A DNA stretch of 56,509 nt from contig DASYRN010000070.1 in NCBI GenBank assembly GCA_036004365.1, positions 1 to 56,509 on the forward strand, given 5' to 3'. How positions within the stretch are numbered: the first letter of the stretch is position 1; each line of letters opens with the position of its first letter. The DNA comes from DP-36 sp036004365 (GTDB lineage: Bacteria; Desulfobacterota; Binatia; UBA9968). A program made the position numbers and the translations under genes. Shown here piece by piece: positions 34,331-42,255 of the stretch. The notes beneath the pieces were generated by a model that saw only the letters and a list, made by a program, of their open reading frames with translations, ran no database searches and was not told the DNA's origin.

Positions 34331-34342
34331 TCCGTTCGCCCT
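34331..34342. repeat. fragment of TTCGACAGGCTCAG-type repeat at relic boundary
   Basis: TCCGTTCGCCCTG directly before the GIY-YIG relic matches the CGTTCGCCCTGAGC arm of the inverted repeat at 41214-41292. The homology to nuclease begins immediately after it, so insertion of or recombination at this repeat may have removed the gene's N-terminus. The match is short. Confidence 0.35.
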
Positions 34343-34591
34343 GGGCATACCGATAATCTTGAAGAACGCATAGCAAAACATCAGGCCGGTGAAATTGAGG
34401 GCTATACCTCGACTAGACTTCCGGTAAGATTAGTATTCTCGGAGGAATTCCGGACTCGGGAGGAAGCTTTAGCGTGTGAGCGGCAGATCAAGGGTTGGAG
34501 TCGGAGGAAGAAGGAAGCACTGATGCGGCGAGATTGGACCGAGGTGTCTCGGTTAGCCCGCCGGAGTCACCCTTCGAGAGCCTCAGGGTGA
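34343..34591 (+). pseudogene. N-terminally truncated GIY-YIG nuclease (UPF0213-like)
   Basis: Translation from 34343 reads GHTDNLEERIAKHQAGEIEG, then YTSTRLPVRLVFSEEF and EALACERQIKGWSRRKKEAL, ending in TGA at 34589-34591. This is the C-terminal two thirds of a UPF0213-type GIY-YIG domain. The Arg of EERIAKH and the Glu of ACERQIKGW are recognisable, but the N-terminal strand with the GIY-YIG Tyr pair is missing. There is no start codon in frame; an in-frame TAA lies seven codons upstream. The relic separates coxS-like and coxM-like genes, which are normally adjacent. It is likely dead and probably arrived with, or was cut by, a neighbouring repeat. Confidence 0.7.
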
Positions 34592-34697
34592 CCGGGACGG
34601 TACTACTCACGCTAAAGCAGGAAGATCTAAAATCAGAGACTGAGAAATGAAGGAAAGAAAACGATCGAGATAAGGAGAGCAGGAATGAGGAGGCATC

Positions 34698-35567
34698 ATG
34701 TTTCCCGCTAGCTTCGGATACTTCGCGGCGCGCTCGGTCGAGGAAGCGCTCGAGCTCCTAACCAAGCACGGCGAGGACGCCAAATTGTTGGCCGGCGGCC
34801 ATAGCCTGATCCCGGCCATGAAATTGCGCTTGGCCTCGCCCCGCTACCTGATCGACCTTGGCCAGGTGCCCGGTCTCAGCGGCATCCGCGTCGATGGCGC
34901 GACCCTGGCGATCGGCGCCCTCACGCTGCACGCCGATATCGCCTCGTCGGATCTCGTTCACCAGCGGCTGTCCGGGTTGGCGGAAGCGGCCTCAGTGATC
35001 GGAGACGTGCAGGTGCGCAATCGCGGCACCATCGGCGGCAGCGCCGCCCACGCCGATCCGGCGGCCGACTTTCCCGTCATTCTCACCGCGCTGAACGCCT
35101 CGTTCGTGTTACAATCGCCGTCCGGAAAACGAACGGTTCCCTCGAACGATTTCTTCGTTGATTTTTTCACCACGGCCTTGGCACCTAACGAGGTCCTGAC
35201 GGAAATTCGCGTCCCGCTGCCGCCCTCAGGGGCCGGCACGGCCTACGCCAAGCTGGGACACCCAGCTTCAGGTTACGTGGTCGTGAGCGCGGGCGTCCTG
35301 GTCGTCCGCCAGTCCTCCGGACAATGCACATCGGCTCGGGTCGCGATCGGCGGGTTAGGCGGTAGTCCATTCCGCGCCGCGGCCACGGAAGCAGCCCTGC
35401 AGGGGCAATCGCTCACTCCAGAAGTTATCGCTGCAGCCGCAGCCAAAGCGGTCGAAGGAGCGAGTCCGGACGGAGACTTGTACGCGAGCGTGGACTACAA
35501 GCGTCACATGGCGACGGTTTACGCCCGGCGGGCGATTGCGGCTGCGACGCAAAGGGCCACGGGTTAG
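34698..35567 (+). CDS. molybdenum hydroxylase medium (FAD) subunit, CoxM-like
   Basis: The 289-residue subunit has the FAD-binding motifs of the xanthine dehydrogenase / CO dehydrogenase medium chain: LLAGGHSLIPAMKLR at about 30-44 and RNRGTIGGSAAHADPAADFP near 108-127. The C-terminal CO_deh_flav_C domain has TAYAKLGHPASGYVVVSAGV. It shuttles electrons from the iron-sulfur subunit to the final acceptor. ATG 34698 is preceded by GGAGGCATC (AGGAGG about nine bases upstream). It is flanked upstream by the GIY-YIG relic and downstream by a palindromic repeat, so the three subunit genes may not be tightly co-transcribed. Confidence 0.9.
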   Translation: MFPASFGYFAARSVEEALELLTKHGEDAKLLAGGHSLIPAMKLRLASPRYLIDLGQVPGLSGIRVDGATLAIGALTLHADIASSDLVHQRLSGLAEAASVIGDVQVRNRGTIGGSAAHADPAADFPVILTALNASFVLQSPSGKRTVPSNDFFVDFFTTALAPNEVLTEIRVPLPPSGAGTAYAKLGHPASGYVVVSAGVLVVRQSSGQCTSARVAIGGLGGSPFRAAATEAALQGQSLTPEVIAAAAAKAVEGASPDGDLYASVDYKRHMATVYARRAIAAATQRATG

Positions 35568-35573
35568 TTCTGT

Positions 35574-35670
35574 AACCCTCTCCTTTTTGGGAGAGGGAAA
35601 GGGTGAGGAATGAGGTTAGAAATTTCACCCTCACCTCGATCCTCTCCCTGCTTAGGGAGAGGAAGTTTTT
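35574..35670. repeat. palindromic repeat, CCCTCTCC family, copy 1
   Basis: Two hairpins, CCCTCTCCtttttGGGAGAGGG and CCTCTCCCtgcttaGGGAGAGG, are separated by about 43 bases, within which GGGTGAGG and CACCCTCACC can pair partly. The element sits between coxM-like and coxL-like genes. Related copies occur at 55017-55110 and 56359-56455. Confidence 0.8.
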
Positions 35671-35710
35671 AGGGGAAACCTGACTTGATGTTTCACAGAG
35701 AGGTCATGAC

Positions 35711-38026
35711 ATGACAACAGAGCACACTCCAAGCGGACTCATCGGTGCATCCATTCGCCGGGTCGAAGATCCCGTCCTGGTTGCCGGTAAAGGATGCTAT
35801 ACGGACGACATCCAATTACCGCGAATGCTCCATCTAGCATTTCTGCGTAGCCCCTACCCGCATGCGAAAGTAATTTCCATCAATACGACTGCGGCGAAGG
35901 CGATGCCCGGCGTCGAAGCCGTTTTGACTGGCGCTGAACTTGGCGAGCGCTTGAGCGTCCCGGCGATCCCGATGGTGCCCGGGATGAAGATACCGCCGCA
36001 TCCCCTGCTCGCGCGCGGAGCCGTACACGCGGCCGGCACTCCCGTGGCAGCGGTCGTCGCTGAAAGTCGGGCCGTCGCCCAGGATGCCGCGAGCGCCATC
36101 GATGTGGAATATGAAGCGCTGCCGGCGGTAACGAATGCCGAAAAAGCGCTCGAGCCCGGCGCGCCGCTGGCTCGGGAGGAGCTGGACACCAACATCTGCT
36201 ACATCGCGACCAAAAAAGGCGGCGATGTGGAAAAGGCGTTCGCGCAGGCCGATCATATAGTTCGGATGCATATCGCTAGCCCGCGGCTGGTCGCGATGGC
36301 AATCGAGCCGAGAGGCGTCGTGGCGAAGCCGGAACCGACCGGGGATTTGACGGTCTGGATTTCCACCCAGAGCCCGCACCGAGTGCGCGCGGACCTGGCG
36401 ACCGCAATCAGCTTTCCGGAGCACAGGATTCGCGTCATCGCTCCTGACGTCGGCGGAGGCTTCGGGAGCAAGGGACCGCTCTACCAAGAGTACGCGCTGG
36501 CCTGCCATCTAGCTCTCAAGTTGGGGCGGCCGGTCAAGTGGATCTCGACGCGCAGCGAGGATTTTGTCACTACGAATCAGGGCCGCGATCAAGCCATGAC
36601 GTCCGAGCTGGCACTCAAGCGCGACGGCACTATGCTCGGATTGAAGGTCCGGGTGGTCGCGAACCTGGGCGCATACCTGCAATCCAACACGGCGGGTCCG
36701 CCGCAGCGGATGATGGCTATGGCGCCGGGCTGCTATCAGATCCAAAACTGCCACGTCGAGGTGGTGGCCGTATTTACTAATACGGTCTCCACCGGTCCGT
36801 ATCGCGGCGCCGGGAGGCCCGAGTCGGTGCTGAACATCGAGCGGTTGATCGACAAGGCGGCGCGCGACCTGGGCATGGACCGTCTGGAAATCCGGCGCAA
36901 GAACTTCATTCGCCCGGAGCAGTTTCCGTACCGGACGGGCGTCAACGTCGAATACGACTCAGGCGACTATGAGAAATCGCTCGCGGAGGCGCTGCGACTC
37001 TCTGGCTATGAAAACCTTATTCGCCAGCGGGACGAGGCGCGGGCACGCGGCGAACTGGTCGGCGTTGGAATCTCGACATTTGTGGAGCCCAGCGGCGGCG
37101 CCGGCTTTGAAAGCGGCACGGTCCGGGTGGAACGGACCGGAGAGATCACGGTGCTCACAGGTTCCAGTTCCCACGGCCAGGGGCATGAGACCGTTTTTGC
37201 CCAGATCGCGGCCGAGAAGATGCGTGTTTCCATGGAACACGTGGCGATTCGACACGGAGACACCTTGGCCGTTCAGCAGGGTGTCGGCACGTTTGGCAGC
37301 CGAAGCGCCGTCATGGGAGGCGGCGCAATGGCCATCGCTATCGATCGCGTCGTTGAAAAAGCCCGCCGCATCGCCGGGAATCTGGTGGAAGCGGCACCCG
37401 AGGATATCGTTCAAGCGGACGGAGGATTTGCCGTGGCGGGAGTGCCTGAAAAGAAAATTACTTGGCGCCAGATTGCCGCCGCGGCTTACGGAAGGCCCGT
37501 TCCCGGGATAGAACCCGGCCTCCAGGAAACGGTCTTCTTCGATCCGAGACGCGAAGCCTGGGGTTTCGGAGCGCATGTAGCGCTGGTTCAAATCGACCGA
37601 GAAACCGGGACGCCGACACTCGAAAAGCTCGTGCTGGTCGACGATTGCGGCGTGATCATCAATCCGATGATCGTTGAGGGGCAGGTTCATGGCGGCGTGG
37701 CGCAAGGCCTGGGCGAAGCTTTTCGAGAACAGATGCTTTACGGCGACGAAGGCGAGGTGCTTACCGGCTCGCTAATGAATTACGCGGTGCCGCGCGCGAG
37801 CGACATGCCGCCGCTCATCCTCGGCGAGACCGTGACTCCGAATCCGTTTAATCCTCTTGGAGTCAAGGGCGTAGGCGAGGCCGGCTGCAACGGCGCACCG
37901 CCCGCAGTCGCCAACGCAGTGATGGATGCCTTGGCTCCCCTGGACATCGACCACATCGATATGCCGTATACGGCGCCGAAGTTGTGGGAAGCGATACGGG
38001 CACATCAAGAGAAAACTAAAAAGTGA
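35711..38026 (+). CDS. molybdenum hydroxylase large (molybdopterin) subunit, CoxL-like
   Basis: The 771-residue catalytic subunit has the aldehyde oxidase/xanthine dehydrogenase fold. RRVEDPVLVAGKGCYTDDI opens the a/b hammerhead domain, PDVGGGFGSKGPLYQE near 247 is a molybdopterin contact, and KGVGEAGCNGAPPAVANAV near 717-735 carries the catalytic Glu. The active-site loop at about 359 is GPYRGAGRPE, so it lacks the AYRCSFR motif of genuine form I CO dehydrogenase. It is therefore a form II-like or other hydroxylase (aromatic, purine or aldehyde substrate). It follows the small and FAD subunits (order S, M, L). No maturation genes (coxD, coxE, coxG) are seen. Confidence 0.9.
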   Translation: MTTEHTPSGLIGASIRRVEDPVLVAGKGCYTDDIQLPRMLHLAFLRSPYPHAKVISINTTAAKAMPGVEAVLTGAELGERLSVPAIPMVPGMKIPPHPLLARGAVHAAGTPVAAVVAESRAVAQDAASAIDVEYEALPAVTNAEKALEPGAPLAREELDTNICYIATKKGGDVEKAFAQADHIVRMHIASPRLVAMAIEPRGVVAKPEPTGDLTVWISTQSPHRVRADLATAISFPEHRIRVIAPDVGGGFGSKGPLYQEYALACHLALKLGRPVKWISTRSEDFVTTNQGRDQAMTSELALKRDGTMLGLKVRVVANLGAYLQSNTAGPPQRMMAMAPGCYQIQNCHVEVVAVFTNTVSTGPYRGAGRPESVLNIERLIDKAARDLGMDRLEIRRKNFIRPEQFPYRTGVNVEYDSGDYEKSLAEALRLSGYENLIRQRDEARARGELVGVGISTFVEPSGGAGFESGTVRVERTGEITVLTGSSSHGQGHETVFAQIAAEKMRVSMEHVAIRHGDTLAVQQGVGTFGSRSAVMGGGAMAIAIDRVVEKARRIAGNLVEAAPEDIVQADGGFAVAGVPEKKITWRQIAAAAYGRPVPGIEPGLQETVFFDPRREAWGFGAHVALVQIDRETGTPTLEKLVLVDDCGVIINPMIVEGQVHGGVAQGLGEAFREQMLYGDEGEVLTGSLMNYAVPRASDMPPLILGETVTPNPFNPLGVKGVGEAGCNGAPPAVANAVMDALAPLDIDHIDMPYTAPKLWEAIRAHQEKTKK

Positions 38027-38106
38027 GCCTTCCGGGCAAGAAAGCGGGTCGATTGCGGTGAACTCGATTTTCCCGTCACCTTGCGACGATAGGTGGAGGA
38101 ATCCTC

Positions 38107-38802
38107 CTACGAACCTTGCTTGCTATATTTCCGGCGCAGCCATAGGATTCCCACCACGCTGATCACCACCAATCCTGCAAGCAGGGCAAAGCTTCCCGCA
38201 CCGGGGTTGCGAACGGCGCTCTCGATTTGGCGCGCAAATAAATTGATCACGAGAATTCCCGGAAGCAGTCCAAGCAACGAGCCAACGAAGTAGTCGACAA
38301 TCGGGACGTGAAATGCGCCCGAAACTATATTGACCACGGTGAAGGGAGCAACGGGAAGGAGCCGAAGGGTTGCCACCGCGATGATTCCCGATTGAGCAAT
38401 CTTTTGCTCCACGCGTTTCCATTTAGGTCCGGCGATCTGCCGGACAAAATCGCGTCCGAGAAGGTAACCAACAGCGTAGGTGATAGCCGCGCCTAAAAGG
38501 CATCCGGCCAAGGAATAAGCCAATCCTAGCATGGGGCCGAACACGAGTGCCGTTGCGGCGATCAGAACCGTGATCGGGACCATCACCAGACTCCCGACAA
38601 CGTACGCGGCAAGAATGATCAGCGGGCGCGCGGGATTCCTGCGCAAGGAGACTGCCCAAGCAGAAACTCTGCGGATATCGATCTGGTCAGCCAGAGGACT
38701 CCATTGCCATGCCGATGCGATTCCAAAAAGTAGCACTAAAATCGCGACCGCCAGCCAAATTCTTCGGCGCCTGCCCCTCTTCCCAGGTGTTTTCCTCTTC
38801 AT
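38107..38802 (-). CDS. TVP38/TMEM64 (DedA-like) family membrane protein
   Basis: The 231-residue protein has a basic N-terminus (KRKTPGKRGRRRR), then about five to six membrane helices. The SNARE-associated (VTT) core is LVFGPMLGLAYSLAGCLLGAAITYAVGYLLG (about 86-116), followed by the GRDFVRQIAGPKWKRVEQKI loop and LRLLPVAPFTVVNIVSGAFHVP near 146-168. Members are proposed lipid scramblases or transporters in bacteria. The length is typical. It is convergent with the molybdenum hydroxylase operon and not obviously linked to the binding-protein gene after it. No signal for regulation was recognised. Confidence 0.87.
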   Translation of the reverse strand: MKRKTPGKRGRRRRIWLAVAILVLLFGIASAWQWSPLADQIDIRRVSAWAVSLRRNPARPLIILAAYVVGSLVMVPITVLIAATALVFGPMLGLAYSLAGCLLGAAITYAVGYLLGRDFVRQIAGPKWKRVEQKIAQSGIIAVATLRLLPVAPFTVVNIVSGAFHVPIVDYFVGSLLGLLPGILVINLFARQIESAVRNPGAGSFALLAGLVVISVVGILWLRRKYSKQGS

Positions 38803-38905
38803 TCCGCAGCCACTATCGGCCTATCTAATTTGCTGTCCGGGGTAACTTGTTCACGCAATTGCTGTTTCTAAATTGCCTTACGGGTCTCGTTCAGTAGAAG
38901 CTCGT

Positions 38906-39895
38906 TTAGCCTTTTCCGGTGATCCTTTTAAATAATCCTTCTCTTTCCAACTCGTCGAGCAGCCGCTCGTCTACGTACCTGTTAACATTCGTCTCCAGCT
39001 TGGCTTCGGGCGTTCGCTGGGCGATCATATCCAGGGCGATGCGCATGCCGTCGTGCGACACACGCGGCGGAAAAGAGAAAGTTGCTGCGAAATACTGATA
39101 GGTCTCTTCCAGGACGGCGGGGTTCTTCTGCTTCAGCCTCTGGTTGTAAATCGCCAGAGCCTTCTCTTTGTTCGACATGAACTGATAGGTGGCCTCGCTG
39201 TAGGCCCGCAAGAAGCGCTTGGTGACGTCACGGTTCTTTTCCAGGAAGGAGCGGCGGGTGGCAATGACATTCATCGGGAAGGCGGCCGCCTTAAGGTCGG
39301 TCATGTGGGCTAGGGTGGAGAATCCCATGCGGAAGGCCTCTCCGGTCTCAGGGGGAGCCAGCAACGTCGCATCAAGCGCCCCACTGGAAAGGGCGATGAG
39401 CCGATTGGCTGCCGGACCGCTGGCGAGCAAGGTTACGGATTGCCGTGGGATGTTCCATTCTTTGAGCGCCAACACTAGCGACACCTCGTGGGCGCCGCCG
39501 AAACTTACAATGCCGATCTTCTTTCCCATAAGATCTTTGGGTTGGCTGATATTCTTTTGCACCACGAGACTGAAGGGAAACTTGTTGAGCGAGGCGGATA
39601 TGAGCACGAGATCGTCTCCCTGATGGATGGCCATGATCAGCGCCGTCCCGTCTATCTGAGCAAAGTGTGTGCTTCCCCCTAGCAAGGCCTGCGTTCCCCT
39701 GGCCGATCCAGGGATCATGACAAGGTCGGTATTCAGACCATATTTTGCAAACAGGCCTAAGTCCCTGGCGGCCCATACCGGCGCCTGGAATCCTGCAAAG
39801 CCGGCATAGCTGACTATGTAGCGCTCTTGGGCGATGAGAATCGCCGGCGCCGCGCTAAGAACTAAAAGGACGGTGGACCAAAACGCTTTCAACAT
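38906..39895 (-). CDS. NMT1/SsuA-like ABC substrate-binding protein (orphan)
   Basis: The 329-residue exported protein has an N-terminal signal (FWSTVLLVLSAAPAILIAQ). The mature part is IVSYAGFAGFQAPVWAARDLGLFAKYGLNTDLV, then LMGKKIGIVSFGGAHEVSL near 122-140. This is the NMT1/THI5-like family, related to SsuA and the product of 25269-26288. A high-affinity periplasmic binding protein is expected; the ligand is unknown. No permease or ATPase gene lies beside it. It is transcribed away from, and may share a divergent control region with, the FutA-like gene at 40093. Confidence 0.85.
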   Translation of the reverse strand: MLKAFWSTVLLVLSAAPAILIAQERYIVSYAGFAGFQAPVWAARDLGLFAKYGLNTDLVMIPGSARGTQALLGGSTHFAQIDGTALIMAIHQGDDLVLISASLNKFPFSLVVQKNISQPKDLMGKKIGIVSFGGAHEVSLVLALKEWNIPRQSVTLLASGPAANRLIALSSGALDATLLAPPETGEAFRMGFSTLAHMTDLKAAAFPMNVIATRRSFLEKNRDVTKRFLRAYSEATYQFMSNKEKALAIYNQRLKQKNPAVLEETYQYFAATFSFPPRVSHDGMRIALDMIAQRTPEAKLETNVNRYVDERLLDELEREGLFKRITGKG

Positions 39896-40092
39896 CGAGA
39901 CCTCCGTTCTCGCTCTCCTTTATATGTTCCATCTTTTCCCTATCACATATGCAACTGCATGTACGAGGTAAGGACTGCGAAACAATCCCAGGACCTTGTA
40001 GGCTTGCAGGGCTTAGGAGTCCTGCGATATAGGACGGAAACAGGTCTCATCACCCGAATAGACCGGACAGTTGCATTGCGGAGCTGAGAACC

Positions 40093-41190
40093 ATGAGACT
40101 GAAAAGCGACTCAAAGGCACTTTTCTTTCTTGCCTGTTTCTTCTTCGCGTCTTCGACTGTAGGCGCCGCCACGCCAGCCAAGAACGCCGAGGAGGTCTGG
40201 AAGGCACTCGAAAAACTTCCCGCCGAAGAAAGGCACAAGAGACTGGTCCAAGGGGCAAAGGCAGAAGGGGAGTTGGTTTGGTACACCAACACCGGGCTCG
40301 AGAATGCCGCCAATTACATCAAGGCTTTCAAACAGGTCTATCCGTTCATCAATGCCAAGTTCTGGAGAGGCAAGAGTCGCGACGTCACCCAGAGACTCGT
40401 CACAGAAGCGAGGGCAGGCCATTTCTACGCCGACGTCTTCAAGACCACGGCTGACCTTCTCCCGGACGCTATTGATAGAAATCTCATCGGCCGATACGAG
40501 TCGCCCATTCGCGCCTCTTATCCGCCCCACGCCAAAGGGCTTCTCTGGAGCAATATGAACTATGCTTTTCGCGTATTCGGATTCAACCCAACAAAACTAA
40601 AACGTGAGGCGGTTCCAAAAACCTGGGACGAGCTGCTCCATCCGCGGTGGAAGGAAGAGATTCTCTTTGACGAATCTTCTCTTGAGGAGGTCATCACCCT
40701 GCTCGCAGTGTGGGGTAAGAATAAGACAGTCGATTACTTACGAAAATTCGGCGAGCAGAAGCCCCTTGTCCGTCGTGGTCGAGACACCATCGCGCAGCTA
40801 TTGATGGCCGGCGAAGGCCTCTTGGCCGTGACGATTTACGCTTATAATGCGGAAAGCCTCCGCGCTGTGGGAGCGCCCATTGATTGGGTTGCACCGGATC
40901 TGATTCCGACTCTTATCTATCCGCTTACGATGGTCCGCCAGGCTCCCCATCCTCATGCTGCCGCCCTTTTCTACGATTTTCTGCTCTCCGATGCAGGCCA
41001 GCAAATGATCGCCAAAGAAGGTCGGGTAGTTGCCAATAGCAATATCGAGCCGATCTATCCCCGAATGAAGGAGCTGCGCGCGCTGCTCGGAACCCCCAGA
41101 GTTCATATCAACACTATTGAAGAGGCTCCTAAGTACAGCCAAGAAGGAATCAAGATCTTCGATGAATTTCTTGCTAAACGAAAGGTCTAA
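40093..41190 (+). CDS. type-1 extracellular solute-binding protein (FbpA/iron(III)-like)
   Basis: The 365-residue protein has a signal peptide (KALFFLACFFFASSTVGAA). Its bilobed binding fold is of the iron(III)/spermidine/2-aminoethylphosphonate class: LVQGAKAEGELVWYTN near 51-66, FEYPFINAKFWRG-like VYPFINAKFWRGKS near 85-98, and VAPDLIPTLIYPLTMVRQAPHP near 269-290. The Tyr residues that hold iron in FbpA are not all evident, so the ligand could be another anion or small molecule. There is no permease neighbour. The VOC and M24 genes follow after an inverted repeat. Confidence 0.83.
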   Translation: MRLKSDSKALFFLACFFFASSTVGAATPAKNAEEVWKALEKLPAEERHKRLVQGAKAEGELVWYTNTGLENAANYIKAFKQVYPFINAKFWRGKSRDVTQRLVTEARAGHFYADVFKTTADLLPDAIDRNLIGRYESPIRASYPPHAKGLLWSNMNYAFRVFGFNPTKLKREAVPKTWDELLHPRWKEEILFDESSLEEVITLLAVWGKNKTVDYLRKFGEQKPLVRRGRDTIAQLLMAGEGLLAVTIYAYNAESLRAVGAPIDWVAPDLIPTLIYPLTMVRQAPHPHAAALFYDFLLSDAGQQMIAKEGRVVANSNIEPIYPRMKELRALLGTPRVHINTIEEAPKYSQEGIKIFDEFLAKRKV

Positions 41191-41213
41191 AGAAGCTGCT
41201 GGAGAGACTCATG

Positions 41214-41292
41214 CTTCGACAGGCTCAGCATGAACGGAAAATCGAGAACATTTTCAACCGTCCCTTCGTTCGCCCTGAGCAGCCTGTCGAAG
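41214..41292. repeat. inverted repeat, TTCGACAGGCTCAG family
   Basis: TTCGACAGGCTCAGCATGAACGG at the left (read in two parts: TTCGACAGGCTCAG then GAACGG) pairs with CGTTCGCCCTGAGC and CCTGTCGAA at the right, with a 20-base loop. It lies between the FbpA-like and VOC genes, 40 bases after the stop, so it could also act as a terminator hairpin. A fragment of the same family borders the GIY-YIG relic. Confidence 0.75.
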
Positions 41293-41343
41293 GGTTGACG
41301 AAGGGCCTTTCAGCAGTCTGTTAACTCTTAAGGAGGATCGACT

Positions 41344-42234
41344 ATGTTCGGCGCTGAAACCTTAGATCATGTCGGTATTCCCGTGCGGGACCTGGATCGC
41401 TCGGAGAAATTTTACCAGGAAATCCTCGGCCTCAAATTCTTTACCAGGAGAAAGAACGCCGATGGATCGCCGCGCCACACTTATGTCTTGGCCGGCGAGA
41501 ACATCATCGGGCTCAACCTGCCGGGCATCCAGGTTCCCCCTTCGCCCAGCGGCGCCCCGCGCTACGGCATCGCCGTGGATTCCGAGGATAGATTCGAAGA
41601 GACGGTGAAAGCGATCCGGGAGAGCGGGGTTCGATGTGGGACGATAGAGGAACATCGTCCCGCTTCTCCTTTTATCCGTTCCTTTTGTTTCGACGATCCG
41701 GAAGACAATCATCTGGAGATCTGCCTGCGCCGAGATGGCACGGAAGGAATTTATCTGAGCCACGTCGTCTTTGAGACGGCGGATCTCGCGCAGTCCACTC
41801 GCTTTTACACTCAGGGCCTTGGACTCCAGCCTTTGGTCGAAGATCGAAGCGAGCAACTTTTTCGTTTTAGGAATCACCAGATCCTGGGTTTGAGGGCGGT
41901 ACCGGCCCTTTCCGACCGGACCAAGAAACACGGCCGGGCCGTGCATGTGGCTTTCAATGTGACGCAAGAGGACTTTGACCGCATGGTGGCCATGATCACG
42001 GAGATGGGAGGGCGCTCTCTCGGAGACCACCGATCCGAGGATGGTCTTCGACCCCCTGGAGAGCGGAGCCTTTATTTCTTCGATACCGACACGAATTATC
42101 TTCAGATCACCGCTCACGGAGAAGAAAACTGGGACATGATTTCGGACGAAGAGAAGTGGCGGCGCATCGTAGAAAACCGAAAGAAGCTGGGAAAAGGGAT
42201 CTCCAGTTTCGATGCGGGGCACAAGAAATCCTGA
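41344..42234 (+). CDS. two-domain VOC superfamily protein, extradiol dioxygenase-like
   Basis: The 296-residue protein has two vicinal-oxygen-chelate modules. The first starts ETLDHVGIPVRDLDRSEKFY (about 4-23) and ends HLEICL; the second starts YLSHVVFETADLAQSTRFYT (about 137-156). In the second module the first two metal ligands of an extradiol ring-cleavage enzyme are visible (His of LSHVVF and of AVHVAFN), but the Glu expected at NYLQIT is Gln. The first module keeps a His and Glu. It may use a swapped or altered metal site. ATG 41344 has AAGGAGG upstream. The M24-like gene follows 21 bases later, so they are likely co-transcribed. Confidence 0.8.
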   Translation: MFGAETLDHVGIPVRDLDRSEKFYQEILGLKFFTRRKNADGSPRHTYVLAGENIIGLNLPGIQVPPSPSGAPRYGIAVDSEDRFEETVKAIRESGVRCGTIEEHRPASPFIRSFCFDDPEDNHLEICLRRDGTEGIYLSHVVFETADLAQSTRFYTQGLGLQPLVEDRSEQLFRFRNHQILGLRAVPALSDRTKKHGRAVHVAFNVTQEDFDRMVAMITEMGGRSLGDHRSEDGLRPPGERSLYFFDTDTNYLQITAHGEENWDMISDEEKWRRIVENRKKLGKGISSFDAGHKKS

Positions 42235-42255
42235 CGGCTTAAAGCGGCTCCTTCC

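Noticed and set aside
34566..34592. GTCACCCT / AGGGTGAC hairpin as an independent terminator
   Set aside because: It overlaps the GIY-YIG relic's final codons and no T-run follows.
36959..37705. 248-residue minus-strand frame within the molybdopterin subunit gene
   Set aside because: It is antisense to conserved CoxL-like sequence and no motif was found.
33781..38026. aerobic CO dehydrogenase operon
   Set aside because: AYRCSFR is missing in the large subunit and no maturation genes are found.
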